Source: Aureimonas sp. AU22 (lineage in GTDB: Bacteria; Pseudomonadota; Alphaproteobacteria; Rhizobiales; Rhizobiaceae). Taken from it: a stretch of DNA of 64,000 nucleotides. The stretch is from NCBI RefSeq assembly GCF_001463745.1, contig NZ_BBWJ01000035.1, forward strand, positions 22,548-86,547, written 5' to 3'. The first letter of the stretch is position 1. Each line of letters starts with the position of its first letter. The notes beneath the pieces are model-generated. The model ran no database searches and was not told where the DNA came from. It worked only from the letters and a program-made list of their open reading frames with translations. The translations under genes were made by a program, and so were the position numbers. Shown here piece by piece: positions 35,955-45,063 of this stretch.

Positions 35955-36586
35955 GGGGCCTTTTCCGTGTGGCCGCCGGCCAGAGTCTCGAGGAAGCGGA
36001 AGCGTTCGAGGTAGCGCCGGCCGACCTCTGCCGCAGGCTGCGGGGTGAAGCGTTCGGGCGAGGGCAGCGTCCCGCTCGGCCGACCGAACAGCGCCTGCGC
36101 CTCGGCCGGCTGGAAGCCCGCGAGCAGCTTCGCCTCGAAATAGGCCGACACCCGGTCCGCCGCCTTGATGGCGCGCTTGATGCCGATGGGCAGGTCCGCC
36201 GGCAGGCCGAAGCGCCGGTGCACAGCGGCCTGGAGCCGTGCCTCGACGCCTTTGTAGTCGCCGCCGAGCACGCTCTTGAAGGGCGAGATCATGTCGCCAA
36301 TCACGTATTCCGGGGCATCGTGCAGAAGCGCGGCAAGGCGCCAGCGGGGATCGCGCTCGCGGGCGCCGACGATCTCCTCGACGATCAGCGAATGCTGGGC
36401 GACTGAGAAGGCGTGGTCGCCGACGGTCTGCCCGTTCCAGCGCGCGACGCGGGCAAGCCCGTGCGCGATGTCCTCGATCTCGACGTCGAGCGGGGAAGGG
36501 TCGAGGAGGTCGAGCCGCCGCCCGCTCAGCATACGCTGCCAGACGCGCGGCGGTTTGGCAGGCTTGGCGGCGGCCGACATGCTCAT
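35951..36586 (-). CDS. HD-domain phosphohydrolase
   Basis: A 211-residue HD-superfamily protein resembling YfbR-type 5'-nucleotidases. Metal ligands are visible as His65 (AQHSLIVEE), His89-Asp90 (LLHDAPEY) and a later Asp in KAADRVS. It probably removes phosphate from a nucleotide, but specificity is not readable. The ATG (36586) overlaps the ygfZ stop (ATGA), and its own stop overlaps the phosphatase start, giving a three-gene chain. Confidence 0.85.
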   Translation of the reverse strand: MSMSAAAKPAKPPRVWQRMLSGRRLDLLDPSPLDVEIEDIAHGLARVARWNGQTVGDHAFSVAQHSLIVEEIVGARERDPRWRLAALLHDAPEYVIGDMISPFKSVLGGDYKGVEARLQAAVHRRFGLPADLPIGIKRAIKAADRVSAYFEAKLLAGFQPAEAQALFGRPSGTLPSPERFTPQPAAEVGRRYLERFRFLETLAGGHTEKAP

Positions 36587-37419
36587 GCTTCGCCGCCGGC
36601 CCCCGGCTGCGGCAGCGCATAGCCCGCCCAGGACGGCACCTCCGCTTCCACCGGCACACCGTCGGCCGAGAGTTCCGCGCCGGCGCTCAGCGCATCCACC
36701 AGCCGGTCGATCCGCACCATGCCGATCCCGAGGCTTTCCACGGCCGACAGCACGGTGCCGATCGCCTTGCCGCCGGCCTCGAGATTGGAGCCGGGTGTCA
36801 GGTGGCCCTCGGCGCGCAGCACCATCACGCGCCGCCGCGCCGTGCCCCGGTGCTGCATTCTGGAAACAACCTCCTGGCCGACGAAGCATCCCTTGCGAAA
36901 CGAGACGCCCTCGTTCTGGTCGAGCAGCACGTCGTGCGGAAACACGTCCGACCCTGGGAAGTCCCGCTCGGCCTCGGCGATCCCGAGCGACAGGCGTAGC
37001 GCCTCGAAATCGGACGGATTGCCATCGTCGGCGGCTATCTCCTCGTAGCGGCGGAAGACGCGGGCCGGGAAACGTCGATCCGCGAGCGCGCCGTCGGAAG
37101 GGGCGGCCTCGTCCCAGACCGCCACCACGGGCTCGTCGCTCGGCGCGATCGTCACCTTCGCCCGCAGTTTGTAGAGCGTCAGACGCTTGGCGAGGTCGCC
37201 GCGCGCACCGGCCGCGACGTCGAGCCGCAAGCCGCCCTCGATGCGGCTGACGAGGAAGTCGAAGAGGATCTTGCCCTGCGGCGTCAGCAACGCCGACGGC
37301 CGCGCTTCCCCGTCGCTCAAGGAGGCCAGGTCGGCGGTGACCAGGTTCTGCAGAAACGGCTCGGCTTCAGTGCCCGTTACGAGAAGCGTCGCGCGGTCCG
37401 GGAGGTGGGCATGGGGCAT
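36583..37419 (-). CDS. ygfZ: Folate-binding YgfZ/IbaG-type protein
   Basis: A 278-residue protein related to the glycine cleavage T protein. It assists repair and assembly of Fe-S enzymes in a folate-dependent way. The signature KGCFVGQE with its essential cysteine is at residues 176-183. I used the ATG at 37419 (MPHAHLPDRA), as in relatives; 37452 is also open. It is the first gene of the chain with the HD and tyrosine-phosphatase genes. Confidence 0.9.
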   Translation of the reverse strand: MPHAHLPDRATLLVTGTEAEPFLQNLVTADLASLSDGEARPSALLTPQGKILFDFLVSRIEGGLRLDVAAGARGDLAKRLTLYKLRAKVTIAPSDEPVVAVWDEAAPSDGALADRRFPARVFRRYEEIAADDGNPSDFEALRLSLGIAEAERDFPGSDVFPHDVLLDQNEGVSFRKGCFVGQEVVSRMQHRGTARRRVMVLRAEGHLTPGSNLEAGGKAIGTVLSAVESLGIGMVRIDRLVDALSAGAELSADGVPVEAEVPSWAGYALPQPGAGGEA

Positions 37420-37498
37420 GGAACATGGATCCAGGGCTTCGACCGAAATCATGGTCTCGAACCCTATGTGCCGATCGCCGTCACCAAAACAAGGGCGC

Positions 37499-38314
37499 TC
37501 AATCGCCGTCGACGAAGAACTCGAAGCGGCCTTCGGGCGAGATGCCGACGCGGTAGAAATCGTAGGAACCGTTGGCGACCATGCGTTGGTAGTCGCCCGC
37601 GGTCACCAGCTCGAACAGCTCCACGAGCTGCGGCTTGGTGAGGGCGCCGAGATCGACCTGCGTGAAATATGGCCAGACGTAGATTTCGTTCTCGCCGCCC
37701 GGGTCGAGCCGGACATGGCCGGCCTGCAACGTCTCGTAGAGAATGGCGAGAAGCTCGACCCCTTCGCCGTCGCCGGAAGCTTCCTTGAGGGTCACCACCG
37801 GGTCCTGGTCGGGCTGGGTGGCGGACACGATCGTCGGGTCTGCGCCGGTCTCGAAATAGGGCTTCAGCTTCTCGATATCGCCAGTGCGCGCAGCCTCCAT
37901 CAGCTTGGCGCGCAAGTCGCGTACGGGCTGGGGCAGGTCCTGGTCGCCGTAGGCGATCTCGATCGGCGGAAGGTCGCCGGTGGGCGCCCGCTGCGCTCCC
38001 TCGTCCCCGGTTTCCGGCACGGCTTCGTCGTCGCCGGGCGCGGTCTCGATCGGGCCGGAGGCGGGTTCTGGGGGCTGCGCCTGCGGCGGCGTTGGGGTGC
38101 TTCCCGGGGCCTGAGGCTGTGCCGGGGGCGCGCCGTCCGTCGCCGCGGGCTCGCCCGGGACGGGCGGCAGGGGCACGGCGACGATGCCTTCGCGCCCGGG
38201 CAACACGTTGCCGTCCTCGCCCGTGATCTGGGACAGCGCCAGGGCAGGGGCGGCAGCGACGCCGTTCGAGGCGAGAAGGGAGAACGCGAGAAGGGCGCGT
38301 TGGAAGCTCGTCAT
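37499..38314 (-). CDS. Secreted Pro-rich conserved hypothetical protein
   Basis: A 271-residue exported protein. A signal peptide (MTSFQRALLAFSLLASNGVA, cut after ALA) is followed by a Pro/Ala-rich linker (about residues 40-115) and a C-terminal folded domain from about 120 with DLRAKLMEAARTGDIEKLKPYFE and GSYDFYRVGISPEGRFEFFVDGD. The second part resembles conserved rhizobial proteins of unknown function. ATG 38314 was chosen; a TTG at 38326 is also in frame. It does not overlap its neighbours. Confidence 0.75.
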   Translation of the reverse strand: MTSFQRALLAFSLLASNGVAAAPALALSQITGEDGNVLPGREGIVAVPLPPVPGEPAATDGAPPAQPQAPGSTPTPPQAQPPEPASGPIETAPGDDEAVPETGDEGAQRAPTGDLPPIEIAYGDQDLPQPVRDLRAKLMEAARTGDIEKLKPYFETGADPTIVSATQPDQDPVVTLKEASGDGEGVELLAILYETLQAGHVRLDPGGENEIYVWPYFTQVDLGALTKPQLVELFELVTAGDYQRMVANGSYDFYRVGISPEGRFEFFVDGD

Positions 38315-38347
38315 GGGACCGTTCAAACGGGCGATGCCCGCCCTGCC

Positions 38348-38608
38348 TTACTGGAGCGAGCGGACGACGCGGAACTCGCCATGCTCGACGCGGCGACGCA
38401 GGGTGTCGAGCAGTTCGAGCACCTCGGCCTCGCCATGGTGGCGCACGAGTTCGGTGACGGCGGTCGCCATCGCTGTCTCCGCCAGGATCTCGGCCTCGAT
38501 TCCGTCCGAGATGCCGTCAGCCCAAGCTTCGTTGTGATACTCGTTGGCGACTTGCTTCTTCTCGGCGACGATCATCTCGTCGAGGTCGGAACCGTGCAGA
38601 TCGATCAT
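38348..38608 (-). CDS. Small conserved hypothetical protein
   Basis: An 86-residue acidic, helical protein without a leader, starting at ATG 38608 with AAGGAGTG before it. The sequence MIDLHGSDLDEMIVAEKKQV and the C-terminal LLDTLRRRVEHGEF are not motifs that I can assign. It lies between two exported hypothetical proteins on the same strand. Confidence 0.65.
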   Translation of the reverse strand: MIDLHGSDLDEMIVAEKKQVANEYHNEAWADGISDGIEAEILAETAMATAVTELVRHHGEAEVLELLDTLRRRVEHGEFRVVRSLQ

Positions 38609-38703
38609 GCCGGACACTCCTTCTTCTACGGACCGAGGTGGCGAAGACCTCGGATGGGGGCGGACGGCGGATCGCTCGCGCAAACCACCCTCTATACGAA
38701 TTG

Positions 38704-39153
38704 TTAACTTCCGTACCTTGCGCTGATCTCGCGCGAAAGGTCGGCGCCTTCCTTGGCATATCTTTCCACGGCTACCGTCGCCGCAGGGGTACACTTGCGA
38801 TAGGTCGATTCGAACGCGCGATACCCCTGGTTGAAGTGGGCGACGAGGGTCCGGCGGTCCGCTTCTCCCGGCGCCTGCGCGTCGAGAATGGCATTCATCT
38901 TCTCGCGCCACACGTCGGCGTTGGGATCGCCGCAGAGGCCGCGCAGGAAGTGCAGCGAGCCGAGAACCGTGGCGAGCCGCGAAAGCGGCTTCATGTAGGG
39001 GGCGTTCGAGGGCTTGGCGACTGGCTCCTCGGCTGCCGGTTTTTCCTCGGGCTCCGACGTCTTGGGCTGCGCGGAGGCCGCGACGGCTCCGCCCAGGGCG
39101 AGGGCGATGCCGGCAGTCGCAAGAATTCGAAGAAAATTGTCTGCAACGGCCAT
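38704..39153 (-). CDS. TIGR02301-family exported protein
   Basis: A 149-residue exported protein typical of Alphaproteobacteria. A signal peptide (ILATAGIALALGGAVAASA) and a Glu/Pro-rich linker precede the conserved part PYMKPLSRLATVLGSLHFLRGLCG and FNQGYRAFESTYRKCT, with two cysteines (in GLCG and KCT) that may pair. Its function is unknown. Confidence 0.8.
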   Translation of the reverse strand: MAVADNFLRILATAGIALALGGAVAASAQPKTSEPEEKPAAEEPVAKPSNAPYMKPLSRLATVLGSLHFLRGLCGDPNADVWREKMNAILDAQAPGEADRRTLVAHFNQGYRAFESTYRKCTPAATVAVERYAKEGADLSREISARYGS

Positions 39154-39228
39154 GCGCCACGTTTGCAGGCCGATTGGGGTGAATGCAAGACAGGCAAAGG
39201 ACTTGGAAGGGTCTTGCGCGTGTTAAGG

Positions 39229-39648
39229 TTAGCGCGCGGCGGCCTCTTCCACGATCGATGCCAGACCTGGCGTCGTGCGTCCCTCGCCCTCCATCGCTCG
39301 CACGGTGGCGACCGGAAAGAACCGCGCCTCCTCGGCGTCGTCCGCCGCCTCCACCGCCGGCCCGTTCCACGGCTCGAGTGCCCGGAAGACCGCGATCACG
39401 GCATGGGCGTCGTGCGCGGGATCGATCGATTCGTGCAGGCGCAGAAGCTCGACCGCGTCGAGCTCGACGCCCGTTTCCTCACGCATCTCGCGCCGCGCGG
39501 CCTCTTCCAGGCGTTCGCCGAACTCGACCCGCCCACCTGGCAGGCTCCAGGCGCCGGCCCAGGGCGCGTGGCCCCGGCGCACGAGGCAGACCTCCTCCCC
39601 GCGAAGCAGGCAGACGGAAACACCAAGAAGGGGGCGGCGTGTGTTCAT
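39229..39648 (-). CDS. Nudix hydrolase
   Basis: A 139-residue Nudix protein. The Nudix box GRVEFGERLEEAARREMREE continuing to TGV is at 39-61 and matches G-x5-E-x7-RE-x2-EE-x-G. MutT-like or ADP-ribose-type activity is possible; the substrate is unknown. ATG 39648 is the start; it diverges from the YedK gene with 75 bases between. Confidence 0.88.
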   Translation of the reverse strand: MNTRRPLLGVSVCLLRGEEVCLVRRGHAPWAGAWSLPGGRVEFGERLEEAARREMREETGVELDAVELLRLHESIDPAHDAHAVIAVFRALEPWNGPAVEAADDAEEARFFPVATVRAMEGEGRTTPGLASIVEEAAAR

Positions 39649-39723
39649 GGCGCGGGCATAGAACCTTCGGCCGCCCGGAGACAAGGCTTGCGGCGCGGCG
39701 ACGGCGTCCCCATCCTCGCTGTC

Positions 39724-40446
39724 ATGTGCGGACGCTTTGCCCTGACCGCGACACCACAAGCGGTGCGCGATGCCTTCGATCTCGACGCGGTGGATCCGTT
39801 TCCGCCGCGATACAACATCGCTCCGACGCAGCCGGTTCTGCACGTCGCGCTGTTTCCGCGCCGCGGCGGCCTTCGGCGCGAGGCGAGCCTTGCGCGCTGG
39901 GGTCTCATTCCCGGATGGGCCAAGGACCCCGCGCATCTGCCGCTTCTCTTCAACGCGCGCTCGGAGACGGCGGCGGAGCGCCAGTCGTTTCGCGGCGCCC
40001 TGCGCCATCGCCGCTGCCTCGTGCCCGCGACGGGCTTCTACGAGTGGCGCCGCACCGAAGGCGGCAGGCCGGAGCCGTTTCTGGTCCGCCCGGCGGGCGG
40101 CGTCGTCGCGGCCTTTGCCGGCCTGCACGAAACCTTTCTGGCGGCGGACGGCAGCGAGATCGACACGGTGACGATCCTCACGGCGGCCGCCGGCCCGCGC
40201 CTGTCGGCGATCCACGAGCGTGCGCCCGTGGTGATCGCGCCCGCCGAGTTCGAACGATGGCTCGACGTCGGCGGCCAGTCGCCGGCCGGGATCGCCGATC
40301 TCCTCCACGCAGGGCTCACCGATGCGTGGGAGGCCGTGCCGGTGTCCGACCGCGTCAACGCGGTTGCCAACATGGGGCCGGAGGTTCAGGAACGCTGCGA
40401 GGGCAGACCCACGCCGGAAGGGCCGGGTCAGCTATCCCTGTTCTAG
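39724..40446 (+). CDS. SOS-response-associated peptidase, YedK/HMCES
   Basis: A 240-residue protein that crosslinks to abasic sites in single-stranded DNA through its N-terminal cysteine, protecting them. Cys2 is exposed after Met removal; Asn31 (YNIAPTQ), Glu107 (GFYEW) and His164 (AIHERAP) complete the known active site. Start ATG 39724. It precedes the M42 peptidase by 24 bases and may share its transcript. No LexA-type box was evident upstream. Confidence 0.92.
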   Translation: MCGRFALTATPQAVRDAFDLDAVDPFPPRYNIAPTQPVLHVALFPRRGGLRREASLARWGLIPGWAKDPAHLPLLFNARSETAAERQSFRGALRHRRCLVPATGFYEWRRTEGGRPEPFLVRPAGGVVAAFAGLHETFLAADGSEIDTVTILTAAAGPRLSAIHERAPVVIAPAEFERWLDVGGQSPAGIADLLHAGLTDAWEAVPVSDRVNAVANMGPEVQERCEGRPTPEGPGQLSLF

Positions 40447-40470
40447 ACATCCACGCGACGGACGGACCCC

Positions 40471-41508
40471 ATGAACATCGATCTCCTGAAGCGGCTGTGC
40501 GAGACCCCCGGCGTGCCGGGGCATGAACATCGGGTGCGCGACCTGATCGCGGCGGAGGCGGCGGACCTGTTCGACACGGTCGAGACCGATGTGATGGGCT
40601 CGCTCGTCTGCACCCGCAACGGGGAGGGCGAGGACCCGGAGCGCATCGTGCTCGCCTGCCACATGGACGAGATCGGCTTCCTCGTCAGCCATGTCTCCGA
40701 CAAGGGTTTCATCCACGTCTCGCCGGTGGGCGGGTTCGATCCGCGTAACCTGTTCTCGCGCCGTGTCCTCGTCTGCACCGACGAGGGCGACTATCGCGGG
40801 ATCATGATGGCCGAGGGCAAGCCGATCCATATCTCGGCGCCCGAGGATCGCAAGAAGGTGCACGAGGCGACCGACTTCTTCATCGACATCGGGCTCGGGG
40901 CCGAGGCCAGGGACAAGGTGCGCGTCGGCGACTTCGTGGTGATGGACGAGCCGCTGGTCGAGATGGGCGAGCGCATCGTCTCGAAAGCGCTCGACAACCG
41001 TATCGCCTGCTGGTTGGGGCTCGAGGCGGTGCGCAAGCTCGTGGCCGACGGGGCAGGACACAAGTGCCGGCTCTCTGTCGCCTTCACCGTGCAGGAGGAA
41101 GTGGGCCTTCGGGGCGCGCGCACCGTCGCCTACGACCTCAGGCCGCATATTGGCATCGGCATCGACACGACGCTGGCCTGCGATACGCCGGGCGTGCCGG
41201 AGCGTGACAAGACCACCGAACTCGGCGCCGGCTTCGGCCTCCACATGAAGGACAATTCCTTCATCGCGGACGGCGCGCTGGTGCGCGAGTTCGAGGCGGT
41301 GGCGAAGGAGAAGGGCATCCCGTGCCAGCGCACGATCCTGGCCGGCGGCGGCATGGACGGGGCGGCGCTTCAGCAAGCGGCGGCCGGTGCGCGCGCGGTC
41401 GGCATCGTGGTCGGCACTCGCTACATCCACACGGTGTGCGAGATGATCGATCGGCGCGACCTCCTGGCGGCACGCGACGTTCTGGCCGCCTTCATCGCCT
41501 CGCACTGA
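40471..41508 (+). CDS. M42-family metallopeptidase
   Basis: A 345-residue dinuclear-zinc aminopeptidase of the glutamyl-aminopeptidase/cellulase family. Metal ligands are visible in LACHMDEIGF (His64, Asp66) and the catalytic EE in TVQEEVGLRGA. Such enzymes form dodecameric shells and trim peptides. A hairpin follows the stop. Confidence 0.92.
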   Translation: MNIDLLKRLCETPGVPGHEHRVRDLIAAEAADLFDTVETDVMGSLVCTRNGEGEDPERIVLACHMDEIGFLVSHVSDKGFIHVSPVGGFDPRNLFSRRVLVCTDEGDYRGIMMAEGKPIHISAPEDRKKVHEATDFFIDIGLGAEARDKVRVGDFVVMDEPLVEMGERIVSKALDNRIACWLGLEAVRKLVADGAGHKCRLSVAFTVQEEVGLRGARTVAYDLRPHIGIGIDTTLACDTPGVPERDKTTELGAGFGLHMKDNSFIADGALVREFEAVAKEKGIPCQRTILAGGGMDGAALQQAAAGARAVGIVVGTRYIHTVCEMIDRRDLLAARDVLAAFIASH

Positions 41509-41527
41509 TCGGCAGCCAAACATGCAC

Positions 41528-41550
41528 GAGCCCGCCGGCGGGGCGGGCTC
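41528..41550. terminator. Hairpin between M42 peptidase and 62-residue gene
   Basis: Perfect 9-bp stem GAGCCCGCC (41528-41536) with GGCGGGCTC (41542-41550), loop of five. It lies between convergent stops and probably serves both; the T-tract is short on each side. Confidence 0.6.
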
Positions 41551-41573
41551 GCAGCATTCCGGATCGGAAACGT

Positions 41574-41762
41574 TCAGTCGCGTGCGTTCGCGTTCGCGTT
41601 CGCCACGGTGCGCTGGGCAGCGGACTTCCCGCTCTCGTCCTTGCGGCGGGTCGCCTGGGCAGCCAGCACGGCCGCGATGCCGATCTCGCGGTAATTGCTG
41701 ACGAGCTTGAGGTCGCGCTCGCGCTCGATACGGGTCCGGAAGTTGAATTGCTGCTGGGTCAT
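41574..41762 (-). CDS. 62-residue conserved hypothetical protein
   Basis: A small cytoplasmic protein starting at ATG 41762. It is rich in Arg, Gln and Asn and ends in a repeated ANANANA stretch. No leader and no domain is recognised. Relatives of this kind occur in Rhizobiales. Its role is unknown. Confidence 0.6.
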   Translation of the reverse strand: MTQQQFNFRTRIERERDLKLVSNYREIGIAAVLAAQATRRKDESGKSAAQRTVANANANARD

Positions 41763-42044
41763 TGCCGCATGCCTGTGGTGATGTGATGGGCTGAAGAAAA
41801 ACGTCCGATTGCGTCTTCTTAGCGGCGTGACTCCGAAAATTCGACCAATCTATACTTAACAAAAGGTTGCCGCAGTGACATGTGGCGTGACTGCATCATG
41901 CTGCAATGCGGAAGATCGCTCAGCCCTATTGCCAATACTTAACGGAAGCTGAACGCAGCGGCAGCACGTGTCGCGGTTTGAACGGCGAAGGGTTTGGCTG
42001 TAGCTCTGCTGCGCCGCCGCGACGGCGGCAGACCGAGGACCGAC

Positions 42045-43478
42045 ATGACCAAAGCCGCGCCCCGCCTTTTCCTCACCAACACGCTGACCCGCGCCAAGGA
42101 AGAGTTCCGCCCGCTCGACTGGCGCGGCGATGCGGTGCCGGAGGCCGAACGGCGGGTGCGCATGTATGTCTGCGGACCGACGGTCTACGACTTCGCCCAT
42201 ATCGGCAACGCCCGGCCGGTGATCGTCTTCGACGTCCTCTTCCGCCTCCTGCGGCACCTCTACGGCGAGACCGGCGTCACCTACGCCCGCAACATCACGG
42301 ACGTCGACGACAAGATCAACGCACGCGCCGCGCGCGACTTCCCCGATCTGCCGCTCAACGACGCTATCGCGCGCGTCACGGAAAAGACCGCCGCGCAGTT
42401 CCACCGGGACGTCGCCGCGCTCGGCTGCCTCCCTCCGACGGTCGAGCCGCGTGCCACCGCCTTCGTCGCGCCGCGCGCCGACGGGCTGCCCGACATGATT
42501 TCGATGATCGAAACGCTGATCGCCAAGGGCCACGCCTATGTCGCGGCCGGCGAGGTCCTGTTCGATGTCGCATCCATGCCGGCCTACGGGGCGCTGTCGC
42601 ACCGGAAACTGGAGGATCAGCAGGCCGGGGCGCGCGTGGCGGTGGAGGCGCACAAGAAGAACCCCGCCGATTTCGTCCTGTGGAAACTGTCGGGTGCCAA
42701 CGAGCCGGGCTGGGACAGCCCCTGGGGACGGGGGCGGCCGGGCTGGCACATCGAGTGCTCGGTGATGTCGGCGGCCTATCTCGGGCAGACCTTCGATATC
42801 CACGGCGGCGGGCTCGACCTGATCTTCCCGCACCACGAGAACGAGATCGCCCAGTCCTGCTGCGCCCACGGCACCGAGCGCATGGCCGAGGTCTGGATGC
42901 ACAACGGCTTCGTCCAGGTCGAGGGACGCAAGATGTCGAAGTCGGAAGGCAACTTCGTCACCATCGCCGACGTGCTCGAAACGGACAAGGTCGGCGGGCG
43001 TCGCTGGCCTGGCGAGGCGGTGCGCCTCCTGATGTTGAAGACGCACTACCGCGAGCCGATCGACTTCACCGCGGCCAAGCTGGACGAGGCGGTGCGCGAA
43101 CTCGACAGGTGGGAGCGATCGGCGAGGGCGGCGGGAGACATGGGCGAGGCGGAGCCCGATCCCGTCTTCCTCGAGGCGGTCTGCGACGATCTCGCTCTCT
43201 CGTCGGCCATCGCCCGCGTCCACGCCCTGTTCGACGACGGCAAGGCGGCCGAGGCCCTTGGCTCGCTCCGCCTCCTCGGCATCGACCCGGTCCGCGAGCA
43301 GGCGCTGAGGCCCGACGTGGCAGAGCGCATCGCCCGTCGCCTCGACCTCCTGAAGGCCCGTGACTTCGCGGCGGCCGACGCCCTTCGCGACGAACTCGCG
43401 GGCGAGGGCGTGCTCCTGAAGGACGGCAAGGACCCCGCGACCGGCGAGCGCGTCACGACGTGGGAGATCCGGCGTTGA
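42045..43478 (+). CDS. cysS: Cysteinyl-tRNA synthetase
   Basis: A 477-residue class I synthetase charging tRNA-Cys. Zinc Cys43 (YVCGPTVYD) and the HIGH-equivalent HIGN (52-55) are at the N terminus; KMSKS is at 296-300. ATG 42045 has GAGGA before it; the frame continues upstream. The stop overlaps the next start (TTGA), so pip is coupled. Confidence 0.96.
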   Translation: MTKAAPRLFLTNTLTRAKEEFRPLDWRGDAVPEAERRVRMYVCGPTVYDFAHIGNARPVIVFDVLFRLLRHLYGETGVTYARNITDVDDKINARAARDFPDLPLNDAIARVTEKTAAQFHRDVAALGCLPPTVEPRATAFVAPRADGLPDMISMIETLIAKGHAYVAAGEVLFDVASMPAYGALSHRKLEDQQAGARVAVEAHKKNPADFVLWKLSGANEPGWDSPWGRGRPGWHIECSVMSAAYLGQTFDIHGGGLDLIFPHHENEIAQSCCAHGTERMAEVWMHNGFVQVEGRKMSKSEGNFVTIADVLETDKVGGRRWPGEAVRLLMLKTHYREPIDFTAAKLDEAVRELDRWERSARAAGDMGEAEPDPVFLEAVCDDLALSSAIARVHALFDDGKAAEALGSLRLLGIDPVREQALRPDVAERIARRLDLLKARDFAAADALRDELAGEGVLLKDGKDPATGERVTTWEIRR

Positions 43479-44470
43479 GCGACGCGCGGCGCCAGCTCTA
43501 CCCGACGATCCAGCCCTACCGCACCGGGCAGTTCGACGTCGGGGACGGGCATGTCCTCTACTTCGAACTGTGCGGCAACCCCGACGGCAAGCCCGTGATC
43601 TTCCTGCACGGCGGGCCCGGCAGCGGCTGCTACCCGACCCACCGCCGCCTGTTCGACCCGGGGCGCTACAATGTCCTCCTGTTCGACCAGCGCGGGTGCG
43701 GACGCTCCTCGCCGCTCGGCGCCCTTCACGCCAACACGACGCCCCATCTCGTAGAGGACGTGGAGCGCCTGCGACGCATGGCCGGCTTCGATCGCGCCAT
43801 GCTGTTCGGCGGCTCCTGGGGATCTACCCTGGCGCTCGCCTATGCGCAGGCCTATCCCGCCCGCGTCACCGAGATGGTCCTGCGCGGCATCTTCACCGGC
43901 CGCCGCGCCGAGCTGGACTGGTATTATCGCGAGGGGGCGAGCCGGCTCTTTCCCGATGAATGGGAGCGGTTCCTCGCTGTCTTGCCGGAAGAGGCGAGGG
44001 CGGACCCCGTCGCCGGCTACCGTCCCATGCTGCTCGATGCCGACCGCAACGTGCGCTCGCGCGCCGCCCGCGCCTGGACCGACTGGGAGGGGCGAACCGT
44101 GTCCATGCGCACGCTGCACGACGTGGCCGGGGGCTTTGGCGCGAGCGACCACGCCATCGCCTTCGCGAGGATCGAGAACCACTTCTTCGTCCACGACCTG
44201 TGGCTGGAGGAGGGGCAACTCATCCGCGACGCCGGCCGGCTCGCCGACATTCCCGGCATCATCGTGCAAGGCCGCTACGACGTGGTGACCCCGCCGGTCA
44301 CCGCCTGGGACCTCCACAGGGCCTGGCCCGGATCGGAGCTTCAGATCGTCGAGGACGCAGGCCACGCCTTCTCCGAGCCCGGGACGCTCGACCGCCTGAT
44401 CCTCGCCACGGACCGCTTCGCGACCCATAACGAGGGAAGCGTTTCGCCATCGAGGCGCTTGCGGTCATGA
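43475..44470 (+). CDS. pip: Proline iminopeptidase
   Basis: A 331-residue alpha/beta hydrolase of the S33 family that removes N-terminal proline. The HGGPGSGC oxyanion loop and nucleophile GGSWGST are present; the Asp and His are in GRYDVVTP and [11 protein letters not shown] use the TTG at 43475, with GGGAGA upstream and a TTGA overlap with cysS; a GTG at 43460 is the alternative. Its stop overlaps the next gene by four bases. Confidence 0.9.
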   Translation: MSDARRQLYPTIQPYRTGQFDVGDGHVLYFELCGNPDGKPVIFLHGGPGSGCYPTHRRLFDPGRYNVLLFDQRGCGRSSPLGALHANTTPHLVEDVERLRRMAGFDRAMLFGGSWGSTLALAYAQAYPARVTEMVLRGIFTGRRAELDWYYREGASRLFPDEWERFLAVLPEEARADPVAGYRPMLLDADRNVRSRAARAWTDWEGRTVSMRTLHDVAGGFGASDHAIAFARIENHFFVHDLWLEEGQLIRDAGRLADIPGIIVQGRYDVVTPPVTAWDLHRAWPGSELQIVEDAGHAFSEPGTLDRLILATDRFATHNEGSVSPSRRLRS

Positions 44471-44964
44471 CCTTGGAGAACCGACCCTTCCACACCGGCG
44501 GTTGCCAGTGCGGCGCCGTTCGTTTTCGCATCCGGGGCGCGCTCGGCCGCGCGTCCGTCTGCCACTGCCGCATGTGCCAGAAGGCATTCGGCGCGTTGTA
44601 CGCGCCGCTCGTGAACGTCGGCTCGGCCGAACTCGTCTGGACCAAGCGGGAGCCGAAGCGCTTCCGCTCGTCCAACCAGGTGCTGCGGGGCTTCTGTCCC
44701 GAATGCGGCACGCCCCTGACCTACGAGGCGCCGGACGGCGTGGCGCTGGCCATCGGCGCCTTCGACGACCCGAGCGCGATTGCACCCGAAATCCAGTTCG
44801 GCATCGAGGCCAAGCTGCCCTACACGGATACGGTGCCGGGCCTGCCGGTGCGCAGCTCGGCCGAGGACGCCTCCGACAACGCGTATCTCTCCGACATCGT
44901 CTCCTTCCAGCACCCGGATCGCGAGATGCCGGGCGACGGGCCGGGCGAGACACCGCACGCTTAG
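44467..44964 (+). CDS. GFA-family (DUF636) zinc protein
   Basis: A 165-residue protein of the glutathione-dependent formaldehyde-activating enzyme/centromere-protein-V family. Zinc cysteines are in GGCQCGAVRF, CHCRMCQKAFG and GFCPECGTPL. The enzyme activity of most members is unproven. It overlaps pip by ATGA and closes the cysS-pip-GFA cluster. Confidence 0.88.
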   Translation: MTLENRPFHTGGCQCGAVRFRIRGALGRASVCHCRMCQKAFGALYAPLVNVGSAELVWTKREPKRFRSSNQVLRGFCPECGTPLTYEAPDGVALAIGAFDDPSAIAPEIQFGIEAKLPYTDTVPGLPVRSSAEDASDNAYLSDIVSFQHPDREMPGDGPGETPHA

Positions 44965-45063
44965 GCATCAGCGAAACGAATGGCAGCCATCAACGAAACT
45001 AAGGTGCAGTGATGGTTTCGGGTTGCTAGAACCGGGCTTCGTCATCGACCCGAGCGAAGCGCC

